Assembly (NCBI RefSeq): GCF_014201145.1
Contig: NZ_JACHDP010000001.1
Span: 5,270,001-5,334,000 of the forward strand
DNA length: 64,000 nucleotides
Origin: Micromonospora parathelypteridis
GTDB lineage: Bacteria > Actinomycetota > Actinomycetes > Mycobacteriales > Micromonosporaceae
Direction: 5' to 3'
Shown here: one piece after another, positions 1 to 8,404 of the stretch
How the letters are laid out: every line of letters begins with the position of its first letter
Numbering within the stretch: the first letter of the stretch is position 1
Position numbers and translations under genes: made by a program
Notes under the pieces: model-generated
Database searches by the model: none
Seen by the model: only the letters and a program-made list of their open reading frames with translations
What the model was told of the DNA's origin: nothing

Positions 1-526
1 CCCGGTGGTGGTCGGTGGCGAGCCGGCCCAGGGTGCGCAGCGTCTCCGCTCGGATGATCTCGACGTCCAGCCCTCGGGGCAGGGTGCGGGCGATCGACGT
101 GCTCGCGTAGTCCAGCCCGGGGACCGCCCGGTACACCGACGCGACCAGGGTGATGATCTCCGGGTCGAGCAGTGGGCAGTCGGCGGTGAACCGCATGACC
201 GCGTCTCCCGGGTGCGCCGCGAGAGCACCCACGAACCGGTCCAGTACGTCGTCGACGGGCCCGCGGTGGCAGGGCACGCCCAGCCGCTCGCACTCGGCCA
301 CGACGGCGTCGTCGACCACGTCGGTGCTGGTCGCGACCACCAGGTCGGCCAGGACGCCGCTGTCACGCGCGGCACGCACCACCCGGCCCAGCACGGAACG
401 CCCGGCGAGCGGGCGGAGCACCTTGCCGGGCAGCCGGGACGAGCCCATCCGGGCCTGCACGATGCCGACGATCCGTGGCTCCGCGCCGTCGGTCGGGGCC
501 AACCCGTGCGCCGGTACGCCGGTCAC
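1..526 (-). CDS. SpsF-type cytidylyltransferase (partial, C-terminus missing)
   Basis: The C-terminal part lies outside the window; about 175 N-terminal residues are visible. The protein has the nucleotidyltransferase start IVQARMGSSRLPGKVLRPL near residues 20-38 and the later motif MRFTADCPLLDPEI, both typical of the SpsF/cytidylyltransferase family that activates nonulosonic or similar sugars with CTP. The GTG start at 526 overlaps the stop of the upstream methyltransferase-like gene by 4 bp (GTGA), so translation is probably coupled. Because it ends an operon with pseB and pseC, I infer it makes the CMP-activated pseudaminic-type sugar (PseF role). The family assignment is strong; the exact substrate is inferred from context. 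Confidence 0.85.
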   Translation of the reverse strand, partial: MTGVPAHGLAPTDGAEPRIVGIVQARMGSSRLPGKVLRPLAGRSVLGRVVRAARDSGVLADLVVATSTDVVDDAVVAECERLGVPCHRGPVDDVLDRFVGALAAHPGDAVMRFTADCPLLDPEIITLVASVYRAVPGLDYASTSIARTLPRGLDVEIIRAETLRTLGRLATDHHR

Positions 527-2352
527 TGCTGCTCCTCCTGCTGCGGCGGGGCGAGCGCCGCGACGGCCCGGCGCTTGGCGGCGCGGGCGCCGCGCTTGGC
601 CAGCCGGGCCGGGGTGATGGCGAGCCGGCCCACCCGGTAGCTGAGCGACCCGCTGAGCAGGCCGATCGTCGTCTCGGCGCGACGCAGCGCCCGTTCCCGC
701 GAGGTGAGCAGCTCCTCGGTCCATGCGGTCAGTGCCGCCAGCCGGGTGAGCTCCTCACGCTGTCGCAGCCACGCCTCGCGCAGCTGCTGGTAGCTGTCCG
801 CGCCGACCGGCGGGTCGGTCGGCGCCACGGCGTGCAGCTCGGTGGCGAGGTTGACCCTGCCGTCGTGGTCCAGCCCGTGCAGGGCGGCGGCGATGGCCGC
901 CTCGGCCTCCACCGCCTCGGCGACGGTCGCACGGTCCACGTCGTGGCCGGTGAGCCCGCCGAGCACCACGGTCAGACCGGCGACGTCGAGGGTGGACGAC
1001 CACGGGTGGGCGTATCCGCCGGTGAGCAGGCCCGCCGCGAAGCGCCACAGCCCGCGGGCCAGCACCACGTCGGTGGGCAGCGCGTCGGTGGCCCGCCAGC
1101 TCGGGTCGAGCACCGCGTACCGCTCGCCGTCGACGACCACGTTGTCGGTGCCGGCCAGCGCCGCGGCGCCGGCGATCCGGCCGTCGGTGTCGGCCTGGTC
1201 GGCGAGCCAGCCCGCGTACCCGTGCAGCAGCGTGCGCAGGGTCGCCAGGTCGCGGCGCAGGGCCGCGTCGAGCAGCAGGGTACGCAGCAGCCGGCCGGAC
1301 GGCACCGGCCCGGACAGCGCGTCCGCGTCCCGGTACGCGGCCTCGCGGCTGGCGAACGGCGCGGCGGCCGGCACGGTCGTGCCGGTGGCCGCGGTGAGCC
1401 CCCACCGCCATCCCGACGGGCCGTGCAGCACCTCCAGTACGCCGATTCCGGGGCGCCCGGTCTGCACCAGCGCCACCGGTAGGTCCCGGTCGACGGATGG
1501 CGTGGTCGGGGCCGCGGGGTCGGCGGGCCGGTGGGCGAGCATCAGCCAGCCCGGTGCGAGGTCGGCGGCGCGTCCGGCGTGCAGCGCGTCCACCGCCAGC
1601 CGGGCCGGGTCCTGGAGCACGGTGTCGTTGGTGAAACCTCCGGCGCACGCGCCGTGCAGCACCGCGTCGAAGAGGCCGGAGCCGGCATCCCGGTCGAGGT
1701 GGTCGGTGTCGAGCAGCGCCGTCGGGGTGCTGGCGTCGGGGTACGCGGCCCAGCACGCGACCGGCTGCAGCTCCGCCGCGGTGAGCCGTTCGCGCAACTG
1801 GTCCCGGTTGGCCGGGTGGGTGCGATCGAGCACTCCGCCGATCGTCCAGGCGGAATCGTCACGGCCGGCGTACCAGGGGGTGGTGGCGACCAGTCGGTGC
1901 AGGCCGAGCGGGTTGTCCAGGCGCAGCAGCAGCGCGCCACCCGGCCGTACCGCGGCGACCAGTCGCGCCAGCACGCGGTCCCAGCCGAGCCGGGTGCCCT
2001 CCACCGACTCCACCGGGTCCAGCCCGGCTGCGGCGATCACCACGTCGTACGTCTCGTCGTCGGGCAACCCGGCCGGGCCACCCACCACCACGTGGGCGGC
2101 TCGCTGGGCCAGCGCGACGGCGTCCGGGTGGCTGCGCAGCAGGCAGGTCACCTCGGCGTGGCCGAGCTGGTCGAGCAGGGCCGGGTCGTGCGGCCCGGCC
2201 ACCAGGACCCGGGCGCCGGGCGGCACGAGCCGGGCGGCCAGCGCGGCGACGGGCCCACCGTCGGCCAGGCGCTCCTGCGGCAGGTCGGACCAGGCCAGCA
2301 TCTCGCCGCCCGGCAGGGTGATCCGGTCGGCGGGTGCCGTCTCAGTCGTCAC
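523..2352 (-). CDS. Large methyltransferase-like multidomain protein
   Basis: This 609-residue protein starts at GTG 2352 behind a good AGGAGG site and overlaps the upstream gene by 11 bp. Residues about 35-190 look like a class I SAM-dependent methyltransferase fold: a glycine-rich ARVLVAGPHD strand, then YDVVIAAAGLD and VRPGGALLLRLDNP. The middle (about 270-500) is not recognised; it includes the stretch DNVVVDGERYAVLDPSW. The C-terminal ~100 residues form a charged, probably coiled-coil segment followed by SLSYRVGRLAITPAR and a very basic tail, as in surface-glycan enzymes that sit at the membrane. Its place in the pse operon suggests it modifies or transfers the nonulosonic acid. The methyltransferase reaction itself is inferred. 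Confidence 0.7.
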   Translation of the reverse strand: MTTETAPADRITLPGGEMLAWSDLPQERLADGGPVAALAARLVPPGARVLVAGPHDPALLDQLGHAEVTCLLRSHPDAVALAQRAAHVVVGGPAGLPDDETYDVVIAAAGLDPVESVEGTRLGWDRVLARLVAAVRPGGALLLRLDNPLGLHRLVATTPWYAGRDDSAWTIGGVLDRTHPANRDQLRERLTAAELQPVACWAAYPDASTPTALLDTDHLDRDAGSGLFDAVLHGACAGGFTNDTVLQDPARLAVDALHAGRAADLAPGWLMLAHRPADPAAPTTPSVDRDLPVALVQTGRPGIGVLEVLHGPSGWRWGLTAATGTTVPAAAPFASREAAYRDADALSGPVPSGRLLRTLLLDAALRRDLATLRTLLHGYAGWLADQADTDGRIAGAAALAGTDNVVVDGERYAVLDPSWRATDALPTDVVLARGLWRFAAGLLTGGYAHPWSSTLDVAGLTVVLGGLTGHDVDRATVAEAVEAEAAIAAALHGLDHDGRVNLATELHAVAPTDPPVGADSYQQLREAWLRQREELTRLAALTAWTEELLTSRERALRRAETTIGLLSGSLSYRVGRLAITPARLAKRGARAAKRRAVAALAPPQQEEQQ

Positions 2353-3190
2353 GGTGGTCCTCTTCCTCCTGGAGGTTCGCCCAACCGAGCAGCTCGCGCA
2401 GCTCTGCCGGCGTGCAGCGGTGGTCGATGCCCAGCTCGGCGCGGGCGATCTCGACCGCGGTGGGCAGGTCGACCTCGGCGCCGTGCAGCTCCGGCCACTG
2501 ACGGCGGATGCGGGCCGTCCCGCCGAACGTCGGGTCCTCGTTGGACAGGATCATCGGGTCGCCGTAGACCGCCGGTTCGCAGCCGGCCGCGATGCCGTAG
2601 AAGATCGCACTGGTCAGCCGGTTGGATGCTACCCGGCGGTGTCGACGCAGCTCGGTCAACTGCTTGTCGAGGAACTCCGGGTCGGTGTCCTTCCACCAGT
2701 GTCCCCGGTAGCCGTGGCAGATCACGCGGAAGCCGGCGCGCTCGTAGAGCCGACGGACGCTGCGCATCCGGTACTCGTGCCAGTAGAGGCAGACGGTGAC
2801 CGGGCCGGGCTCGGTCTCCTGGATCAGCGCGATCAACTTCCGGTGGTCGCCCTTGACGTGCTGACCCTCCCAGCCGTGGAACGGGTACCAGATGGTGCCC
2901 ACCCGCTCCTCGGCCGGCGGTTCCTCGGGGCGCATGGCCAGCAGGTAGATGAACGGGGCTCCGATGACGACCACGTTGCGCCGCCCCACCGACCAGGCCC
3001 GTCGGCGGGTCTGCTCCGACCAGAGCAGGCTCGGGGTGCGCTCGGCGTACGGGTGACCGGGGGCCAGGCCGTCACCGATGTTCCAGCCGTGCTGCACGTA
3101 CCCGTTGATCCGCGGTGGGTGCCGGTCGCCAAGACCGGCATAGCGGGCCAGCACGTGCGCGTGGCCGTAGAAGTGGTTGGCGTGGTGCAT
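2342..3190 (-). CDS. Unknown protein of the nonulosonic acid operon
   Basis: I do not recognise this 282-residue protein. It starts at ATG 3190, 10 bp after pseC, and overlaps the next gene by 11 bp, so it belongs to the pse operon. No signal peptide or membrane segment is visible. Features include an N-terminal His/Tyr-rich stretch (NHFYGHAHVLARYAGL), PRINGYVQHGWNIGDG, and a C-terminal half with SNRLTSAIFYGIAAGCEPAVYG, which resembles the donor-side half of GT-B glycosyltransferases. It could therefore be a glycosyltransferase or the missing UDP-sugar hydrolase step, but both ideas are inferences and no catalytic motif is clear. Confidence 0.75.
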   Translation of the reverse strand: MHHANHFYGHAHVLARYAGLGDRHPPRINGYVQHGWNIGDGLAPGHPYAERTPSLLWSEQTRRRAWSVGRRNVVVIGAPFIYLLAMRPEEPPAEERVGTIWYPFHGWEGQHVKGDHRKLIALIQETEPGPVTVCLYWHEYRMRSVRRLYERAGFRVICHGYRGHWWKDTDPEFLDKQLTELRRHRRVASNRLTSAIFYGIAAGCEPAVYGDPMILSNEDPTFGGTARIRRQWPELHGAEVDLPTAVEIARAELGIDHRCTPAELRELLGWANLQEEEDHRDD

Positions 3191-3200
3191 CAGGTTCCCA

Positions 3201-4358
3201 TCAGGCGGCGGTACGCACCGAGCCGACCCGCAGGGCCGCGGTCAGCGCGTCGATGACGCGATCCTGGTCGGTGTCGCTGAGGTCCGGGTAGAGCGGCAGC
3301 GACAGCTGCTGGGAGTAGAACGACTCGGCCACCGGGCAGGACCCGCGCCGGTAACCGAGGTCGGCGAAGGCCGGGTGCCAGTGCACCGGGATGTAGTTGA
3401 CCTGGACGCCGATGCCGGCGGCCCGCATCCGGTCGTACACCTCGCGGCGACGCCCGTCGAGCACCCGGATCGGGTAGAGGTGCCAGGCCGGGTCGGCCCA
3501 CGACTTGCGCGTCGGCAGCAGCACGCCGTCCACATCGGCCAGCGCCTCGTCGTAGCGGGCGACCAGGGCGGCCCGCCGCGCCTTGAACTCGCCGAGCCGG
3601 CGCAGTTGGCTGCGGCCCAGGGCGCAGAGCACATCCGGCAGGCGGTAGTTCAGCCCGAACTCGTGCACCTCCTGGTGCCAACCGCCCTCGTCCGGGTGGC
3701 GCAGCTCGTCGCGTTCCCGGACCATCCCGACGCTGCGGAACCGACGGGCCCGCTCCAGGACCCGCGGGTCCAGTGCGGCGACCGCGCCACCCTCGGCGGT
3801 GGTCAGGTTCTTGGTGGGAAAGAACGAGAACGTGGTCAGGTCGGCGAGCGAGCCCACCGGCCGGCCGTGGTAGGTCCCGCCGATCGAGTGCGCCGCGTCG
3901 GCGAGCAGCAGCGCGTCGCTGCCCTCGACCGACTTGCGGAGCGCGTCGTAGTCGGCAGGGTGGCCGGCGTAGTCGACCGCGGAGACGACCTTGGTCCGCG
4001 AGGTGACCGCGGCGGCGGCCGCCGCCGGGTCGAGGCAGAAGGTCTCGTCCTCGACATCGGCGAAAACGATCTTCGCCCCGAGGGCGACCGCGCTGCTGGC
4101 GGTCGCCACGAAGGTCATTGGCGGGACGACCACCTCGTCGCCCGGACCAACCCCGGCGGCCGCGTACGCCACGTGCAGCGCCGCGGTGCCGTTGGAGACG
4201 GCGGTGACGCCGACCCCGCCGGTCCAGGTGGCGAGGTCCGCCTCGAACGCGTCGACCTGCGGCCCGGTGGTGAGCCAGTCGCCGCGCAGCACGTCGGCGA
4301 CGGCGGCGATGTCGTCCTCGGTGACCGACTGCCGGCCGTACGGGAGCATTCCCGTCAT
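3201..4358 (-). CDS. pseC: UDP-4-amino-4,6-dideoxy-N-acetyl-altrosamine transaminase PseC
   Basis: PLP-dependent aminotransferase of the DegT/DnrJ/EryC1/StrS family, 385 residues. In the pseudaminic acid pathway PseC adds the 4-amino group to the keto sugar made by PseB. The PLP lysine is in FFPTKNLTTAEGG (Lys183 in this numbering), with the upstream LLADAAHSIGG segment and SNGTAALH cofactor-binding region. I chose ATG 4358 because it overlaps the pseB stop by 4 bp (ATGA) and gives the usual N-terminus MTGMLPYGRQSVTEDDI; an in-frame start 45 bp upstream would add a basic, non-homologous stretch. Directly downstream of pseB, which supports the assignment. Confidence 0.92.
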   Translation of the reverse strand: MTGMLPYGRQSVTEDDIAAVADVLRGDWLTTGPQVDAFEADLATWTGGVGVTAVSNGTAALHVAYAAAGVGPGDEVVVPPMTFVATASSAVALGAKIVFADVEDETFCLDPAAAAAAVTSRTKVVSAVDYAGHPADYDALRKSVEGSDALLLADAAHSIGGTYHGRPVGSLADLTTFSFFPTKNLTTAEGGAVAALDPRVLERARRFRSVGMVRERDELRHPDEGGWHQEVHEFGLNYRLPDVLCALGRSQLRRLGEFKARRAALVARYDEALADVDGVLLPTRKSWADPAWHLYPIRVLDGRRREVYDRMRAAGIGVQVNYIPVHWHPAFADLGYRRGSCPVAESFYSQQLSLPLYPDLSDTDQDRVIDALTAALRVGSVRTAA

Positions 4359-5338
4359 GCGGTGATGCCGAGCATGTCGCGCAGCTGCTCGACGGTGAGC
4401 CACTCGTCGTTGGTGTCCGACTGGTAGGCGAAGCCGTCCGGCACCGGGTCGCAGCCGACCGGCGGCTGGTAGCCCCAGGTGGCGATGGTCGGCTGGACGA
4501 TGAACCGGCCGTCGGCGCGCAGCGTCCGCCGGCTGTCGTCGGGCGCGATCATCTCCTCGTGCAGCTTCTCGCCCGGCCGGATCCCGATCTCGTGGGTGGT
4601 GGCGTCCGGGGCCACGGCCTCGACCAGGTCGAGGATGCGCATGCTCGGGATGCGCGGCACGAACAGCTCGCCACCCTGCATCTGGTCGAACGAGTCCATG
4701 ACGAACTGCACGGCCTGGTCGAGTGTGATCCAGAAGCGGGTCATCCGCTTGTCGGTGATCGGCAGGCTCTTGCCCTCGGCGGCCAGCCGCCGGAACAGCG
4801 GGACGACCGAACCGCGGCTGCCCACCACGTTGCCGTAGCGCACGACGGCGAACCGGGTGGGGTGCTGGGCGGCGTAGTGGTTGGCCGAGACGAACAGCTT
4901 GTCGCCGACCAGCTTCGTCGCGCCGTACAGGTTGATCGGGCTGGACGCCTTGTCGGTGGAGAGCGCGATGACCTTCTTGACGCCGGCCTCGATCGCGGCG
5001 TCGACGACGTGCTGGGAGCCGGTGATGTTGGTGGCGATGTACTCGGAGGGGTTGTACTCCGCGGTGTCCACCTGCTTGAGCGCGGCGGCGTGCACCACGT
5101 GGTCCACGCCGTGCATGGCCCGGGTGAGGCGGTGCCGGTCCCGGATGTCGCCGATGAACCAGCGCAGCCGCGGGTCGTCGCCGAGCTGCTGGCGCAACTC
5201 GTACTGCTTGAGTTCGTCGCGGGAGAACACGACCACGCGGGCCGGGTCGGCCTCGGTGAGGATGTGCCGGAGGAAGGTCCTGCCGAAGGAACCCGTTCCC
5301 CCGGTGATCAGAATGGACGATCCATTCAACTCACTCAA
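4355..5338 (-). CDS. pseB: UDP-GlcNAc 4,6-dehydratase (5-inverting) PseB
   Basis: First enzyme of pseudaminic acid synthesis, an extended SDR that dehydrates and epimerises UDP-GlcNAc. With a TTG start at 5338 it has 327 residues. The NAD(P) motif GGTGSFG is at 13-19, and the catalytic set appears as STDKASSPINLYGATK (Lys130, Tyr138, Lys142). I chose the TTG because GGGAG lies 7-8 nt upstream and homologues begin close to the LNGSSILITGG segment; the open frame runs further upstream but that part is basic and unlike the family. It is the first gene of the minus-strand operon, so the region to its right should hold the promoter. Confidence 0.92.
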   Translation of the reverse strand: MSELNGSSILITGGTGSFGRTFLRHILTEADPARVVVFSRDELKQYELRQQLGDDPRLRWFIGDIRDRHRLTRAMHGVDHVVHAAALKQVDTAEYNPSEYIATNITGSQHVVDAAIEAGVKKVIALSTDKASSPINLYGATKLVGDKLFVSANHYAAQHPTRFAVVRYGNVVGSRGSVVPLFRRLAAEGKSLPITDKRMTRFWITLDQAVQFVMDSFDQMQGGELFVPRIPSMRILDLVEAVAPDATTHEIGIRPGEKLHEEMIAPDDSRRTLRADGRFIVQPTIATWGYQPPVGCDPVPDGFAYQSDTNDEWLTVEQLRDMLGITA

Positions 5339-5703
5339 TTTGGTGCTCCCGTGATCGTGGATGAACCGGCGGCCCTCGGCCGGCCGACCGGGGTGACACG
5401 CTAGCCATGGCGGGTTAACTCCCCGACGCTCGTGGGTTAACCACGGCCCCTGCTCCTGTGAATGGCGAGCACCGCGTAGGCAAACACTTTCGACCAACCC
5501 GTAACGGGCCTGACCAGGTCGGATCGGGCCGTTACAGTGACCGCGCGAGTGACCCGGCAGCCCTGTCCGCAGCCGGTTCCCGCGTTCACCCGACATCCGC
5601 ACCGACTCGGTGCGAGCGGGTCACCCCGAGCGTCACCGGCGCGGGCCGACGTGCCCGCCGGGTCTGCGCGGGCCCGGTCCGGCCGGCAATTCTGGAGGCG
5701 TTG
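5339..5703. promoter_or_regulatory. Divergent intergenic region with paired GGGTTAAC sites
   Basis: This 365-bp gap separates pseB (leftward) from the membrane protein gene (rightward) and should hold both promoters. Two direct copies of GGGTTAAC lie at 5412-5419 and 5434-5441, 22 bp apart (about two helical turns), as expected for a dimeric or cooperative regulator. The core GTTAAC is palindromic and rare in such GC-rich DNA. No confident -35/-10 pair was found. Confidence 0.4.
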
Positions 5704-7440
5704 ATGGCATCCGGTAGCGACGTGATCGAACGGCCGGCGGTTGCGGCGGAGTCGACGGACTCGGCGCCCGCGCGGCGCTGGTTGGTGCCGGTGCTGCTGG
5801 TCGTCGGTTGGGTGCTCAGCGTCGCCTGGCGGATGTGGCTGTCCCGGCACATCCTGCTGCCGATCGCGCACACCGACGAGGACAGCTACCTGAACACCGC
5901 CCGCGCGCTGGCTGGCGGGCCGGGCGGCTTCAGCAGCGAGAACGACCTGCTGCGCCGGGTCGGCTACCCGATGCTGATCTCGCCGGCGTTCCTCGGCGAC
6001 CGCGATTTCAGCGACAGCTACCGGATCGTCCAGCTGATCAACGCGATGGTGAACTCGGCGCTGCTGCCGCTGGCGTACCTGCTCGGTCGCCGCCTCCTCC
6101 GGCTGCGCCGCTCGCACGCGCTGCTCAGCGCCCTCGCGGCGGCGACCCTCCCGGCCACGGTCTTCTACGCGGGCATCGCCATGATCGACACGGTGATGGC
6201 GCCGCTGGTGGTCGCCTGGCTGCTCGCCGTGCACCGCTGGATCGGACGGCCCGGGCCGCTCGCCGCCGCCACCGTCGGTCTGCTGGTCGGCGGGTTCCAT
6301 CTGCTGCACTCCCGCGGCCTGGTGATCGTGGGGGTGCACGCCGGGTTCGTCCTGCTGCTGTTCGTCCGCCGCCGGATCCGCCCGCCCGCGGTGCTCGCCG
6401 CGCTGCTGCCGGTGCTCGCCATGGCGCTCGTCAACGAGGCCGCCATCCGCTACCTCGGCAACAAGGTCTACCTGCTCGGCAGCACCCCCGGCGGCGGCAC
6501 GGTCGAGGCGGTCGCCTCCATCCAGGGAGTGGTCCGGGTGAGCGCGGGCGTCGGCACCCAGCTCTGGTACCTCGTGGTGATCACCTTCGGGATGGCCGGG
6601 GTGGCCTGGGCCGCCGCCGTCCGCGAGCTGTGGCGCCCACGGCACGGCGACGCCGCCCGCTGGACGATGGGCGTGGCGCTGGTGGTGACCGTCGGCGTGG
6701 CCGGCGGGGCGTCGGTGATCCTGGCCGGCATCACCGGCAAGCCGCTGGACGCGATCTACGGCCGCTACGTGCAGATGCTGGCGCCGTTCTGGCTGCTGGT
6801 CGGGCTCGGGGTGCTGCTCACCGCCGGACGGCGGGTGGTGCTGCGCCGGGCGGCCGTCGCGGTGGCCCTGCTGATCGGCGGCGGTGCGCTGATCGCCGTC
6901 CGACTCGCGTACGTGGCGAGCCAGGGCCACCGGTTGCGCTACGGCGGTTTCAGCGCGCCGGACCTGGTGGCGTTGACCGCGGGCTGGCGGGAGATGCGGC
7001 CGGTGGTCGGGTCGCTGGTCGGCATCGCAGGCTGTCTGTTGCTCGTCGCGGCGGTCCTGGTGCCCCGACTGCGGTTGCCGGTGCTCGGCGTCCTCGTCGT
7101 GGTCAACCTCGCCACCATGCAGGTGATCGACCAACACGTCGTGCGGCCGGCCATCGCCAGCAGCGCGCCGACGCCCGGGGTGGCCGACGTCGGCGTACGC
7201 CCCGGCGAGCGGGTGTGGGCCTCGACCGGTGTGCACTACGTCCTGCGGTTCAACCTCAGCCACCAGGTGACCTGGACCGACGTTCGGTGGTTCGGCATCG
7301 GGCAACCGCCGGCCGCGGCGCAGGTGGTGTTCGCCCGCTGGGCGCCCGGCGAGGTTGACGACTGGGACGGCACGGCGTACGGCTTCGTCCGGCTCGGCGG
7401 CAACCCGGTGCAGCACTGGGCGGCCTGGCGTCGGGCCTGA
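5704..7440 (+). CDS. Polytopic membrane protein, GT-C glycosyltransferase-like
   Basis: A 578-residue integral membrane protein with roughly ten or more hydrophobic segments, starting around residues 26-45 (WLVPVLLVVGWVLSVAW). The first loop carries HTDEDSYLNTARALAGG, the position where GT-C enzymes (ArnT/PMT type) have an acidic catalytic pair, and the C-terminal ~100 residues form a soluble domain. It may transfer a sugar from a lipid carrier on the outer face of the membrane. ATG 5704 is taken as the start; the frame is open upstream but that part is arginine-rich and lacks a site. It stands alone between pseB (divergent) and pseH (convergent). Exact substrate unknown. Confidence 0.75.
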   Translation: MASGSDVIERPAVAAESTDSAPARRWLVPVLLVVGWVLSVAWRMWLSRHILLPIAHTDEDSYLNTARALAGGPGGFSSENDLLRRVGYPMLISPAFLGDRDFSDSYRIVQLINAMVNSALLPLAYLLGRRLLRLRRSHALLSALAAATLPATVFYAGIAMIDTVMAPLVVAWLLAVHRWIGRPGPLAAATVGLLVGGFHLLHSRGLVIVGVHAGFVLLLFVRRRIRPPAVLAALLPVLAMALVNEAAIRYLGNKVYLLGSTPGGGTVEAVASIQGVVRVSAGVGTQLWYLVVITFGMAGVAWAAAVRELWRPRHGDAARWTMGVALVVTVGVAGGASVILAGITGKPLDAIYGRYVQMLAPFWLLVGLGVLLTAGRRVVLRRAAVAVALLIGGGALIAVRLAYVASQGHRLRYGGFSAPDLVALTAGWREMRPVVGSLVGIAGCLLLVAAVLVPRLRLPVLGVLVVVNLATMQVIDQHVVRPAIASSAPTPGVADVGVRPGERVWASTGVHYVLRFNLSHQVTWTDVRWFGIGQPPAAAQVVFARWAPGEVDDWDGTAYGFVRLGGNPVQHWAAWRRA

Positions 7441-7450
7441 GCCGCCGCAG

Positions 7451-7493
7451 CCCGGTGGACACCGCTATCCGTGAACGGCGGATGTCCACCGGG
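7451..7493. terminator. Bidirectional hairpin terminator
   Basis: An inverted repeat with 11-bp perfect arms (7451-7461 and 7483-7493) extended inward by four more pairs (CCGC/GCGG) around one bulged base. It lies between two convergent genes, the membrane protein ending at 7440 and pseH ending at 7543, so it can terminate both transcripts. Confidence 0.75.
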
Positions 7494-7542
7494 AGCACCG
7501 GCGGTTAATGACTCCGGTCCATTGCGGAAATGGGTTCGACAA

Positions 7543-8052
7543 TCAGCGTTGACGGCGGTCTGCCCGAGCCAGGGAAATCGGGATGACGGTGATTTCCCGG
7601 CCGTTGGACAACTCCTGCCGGGGCGTGCCCTCGACGAATCGGAAACGCCGGTTCATCTGTCGTACGACGGTATTGTGACCGAGCACCTCGCCGTCGAGCC
7701 GGTCCAGGTGCAGCCCGTCGAAGGCGTACTCGACGGCCTCCCGCATGACGCCCAGCCAGGCGGGCAGCGTCTCTCCCCGCTCGTCCAGCCCGTCGGCGTC
7801 GAGATAGAAGCCCCACGCGCCGGTACGCGGGCCGTCCAGCCGCAGGTCGAAGAAGGTGACCACACCGCAGGGCAGGTCGTCGCGGACATACATCAGCACC
7901 CGCCGGGACGGGTCGTCCCGGACCGCCGACCACCACCGGGCGTGCTCCTCGGCGGTGATCTCGTGGCTGGTCTTGCTGACCTGGCGGTTGGTTTCCTGAT
8001 TACGCCAGGACAACATCAGGTGAACGTCGTCCGCCGTCGCTTCGCGCAGCAC
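7543..8052 (-). CDS. pseH: GNAT N-acetyltransferase, PseH-like
   Basis: A 169-residue GNAT-fold acetyltransferase. It opens with LREATADDVHLMLSWRNQ, the usual start of the sugar-amine GNAT group that includes PseH, which acetylates the 4-amino group of the UDP-altrosamine from PseC using acetyl-CoA. Later landmarks are the WWSAVRDD helix, the CGVVTFFDLR strand and GWGFYL-like core (GAWGFYLDADG), and the C-terminal LGHNTVVRQMNRRFRFVEG typical of the group. Start is GTG 8052. It is monocistronic, separated from pseC and pseB by the membrane protein gene, and divergent from the acyl carrier gene. The fold is secure; the PseH role rests on the neighbouring pseB, pseC and pseI. Confidence 0.85.
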   Translation of the reverse strand: MLREATADDVHLMLSWRNQETNRQVSKTSHEITAEEHARWWSAVRDDPSRRVLMYVRDDLPCGVVTFFDLRLDGPRTGAWGFYLDADGLDERGETLPAWLGVMREAVEYAFDGLHLDRLDGEVLGHNTVVRQMNRRFRFVEGTPRQELSNGREITVIPISLARADRRQR

Positions 8053-8139
8053 GTGCGTCTCGCTTTCTTATCTGTTCACGTCGGGTCCCGGCACCTTACC
8101 CGGGCCTACCGGGAAATCAGATATGCATTCGTTGGGTTG

Positions 8140-8145
8140 TAGACT
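8140..8145 (+). promoter_or_regulatory. Probable -10 element of a leaderless promoter (acyl carrier cassette)
   Basis: TAGACT lies 7 nt before ATG 8153, with no ribosome binding site between. This TAnnnT spacing is the usual layout of leaderless mRNAs in actinomycetes. No clear -35 element is visible. Confidence 0.5.
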
Positions 8146-8152
8146 GCGGCGC

Positions 8153-8404
8153 ATGAACGAATTGAGTCGCGCGCAGATCCGCGACCTCATGGCTCAGGTG
8201 CTGGAGAACCAGGACAAGGAGCTGCCCGCGGACGACGCGGCGCAGTTGCGGGAGATCGGCTTCCGGTCGCTCGACTTCTCCGAGCTGGCGCTTCGGGTGG
8301 AGGACGAGACGGGGGAGGAGCTCAACTTCGACGCCCCCGGCCTGCGCCGCATCGCCACCGTCGGAGACGTTCTCGACTTCCTCGTCGAGCTTCAGCACCA
8401 GTGA
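8153..8404 (+). CDS. Acyl carrier protein
   Basis: An 83-residue acidic four-helix carrier protein. The phosphopantetheine attachment site is Ser39 in REIGFRSLDFSEL, a variant of the usual GxDSL motif in which Arg replaces Asp before the serine. The rest, LALRVEDETGEELNF then VGDVLDFL, is standard for ACP helices II-III. Start ATG 8153 is preferred over an in-frame ATG 30 bp upstream because a TAGACT -10 element sits just before it and homologues are this length. Its stop overlaps the next gene by 4 bp (GTGA), so it is the first gene of a coupled cassette with an adenylating ligase, a reductase and a PPTase-like protein. Probably a dedicated carrier rather than the fatty acid synthase ACP. 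Confidence 0.9.
   Translation: MNELSRAQIRDLMAQVLENQDKELPADDAAQLREIGFRSLDFSELALRVEDETGEELNFDAPGLRRIATVGDVLDFLVELQHQ

Noticed and set aside
5437..7416. 659-codon minus-strand open frame
   Set aside because: Mirror of the membrane protein gene; rich in His, Gln, Asp and Arg, with no membrane segments or motifs.
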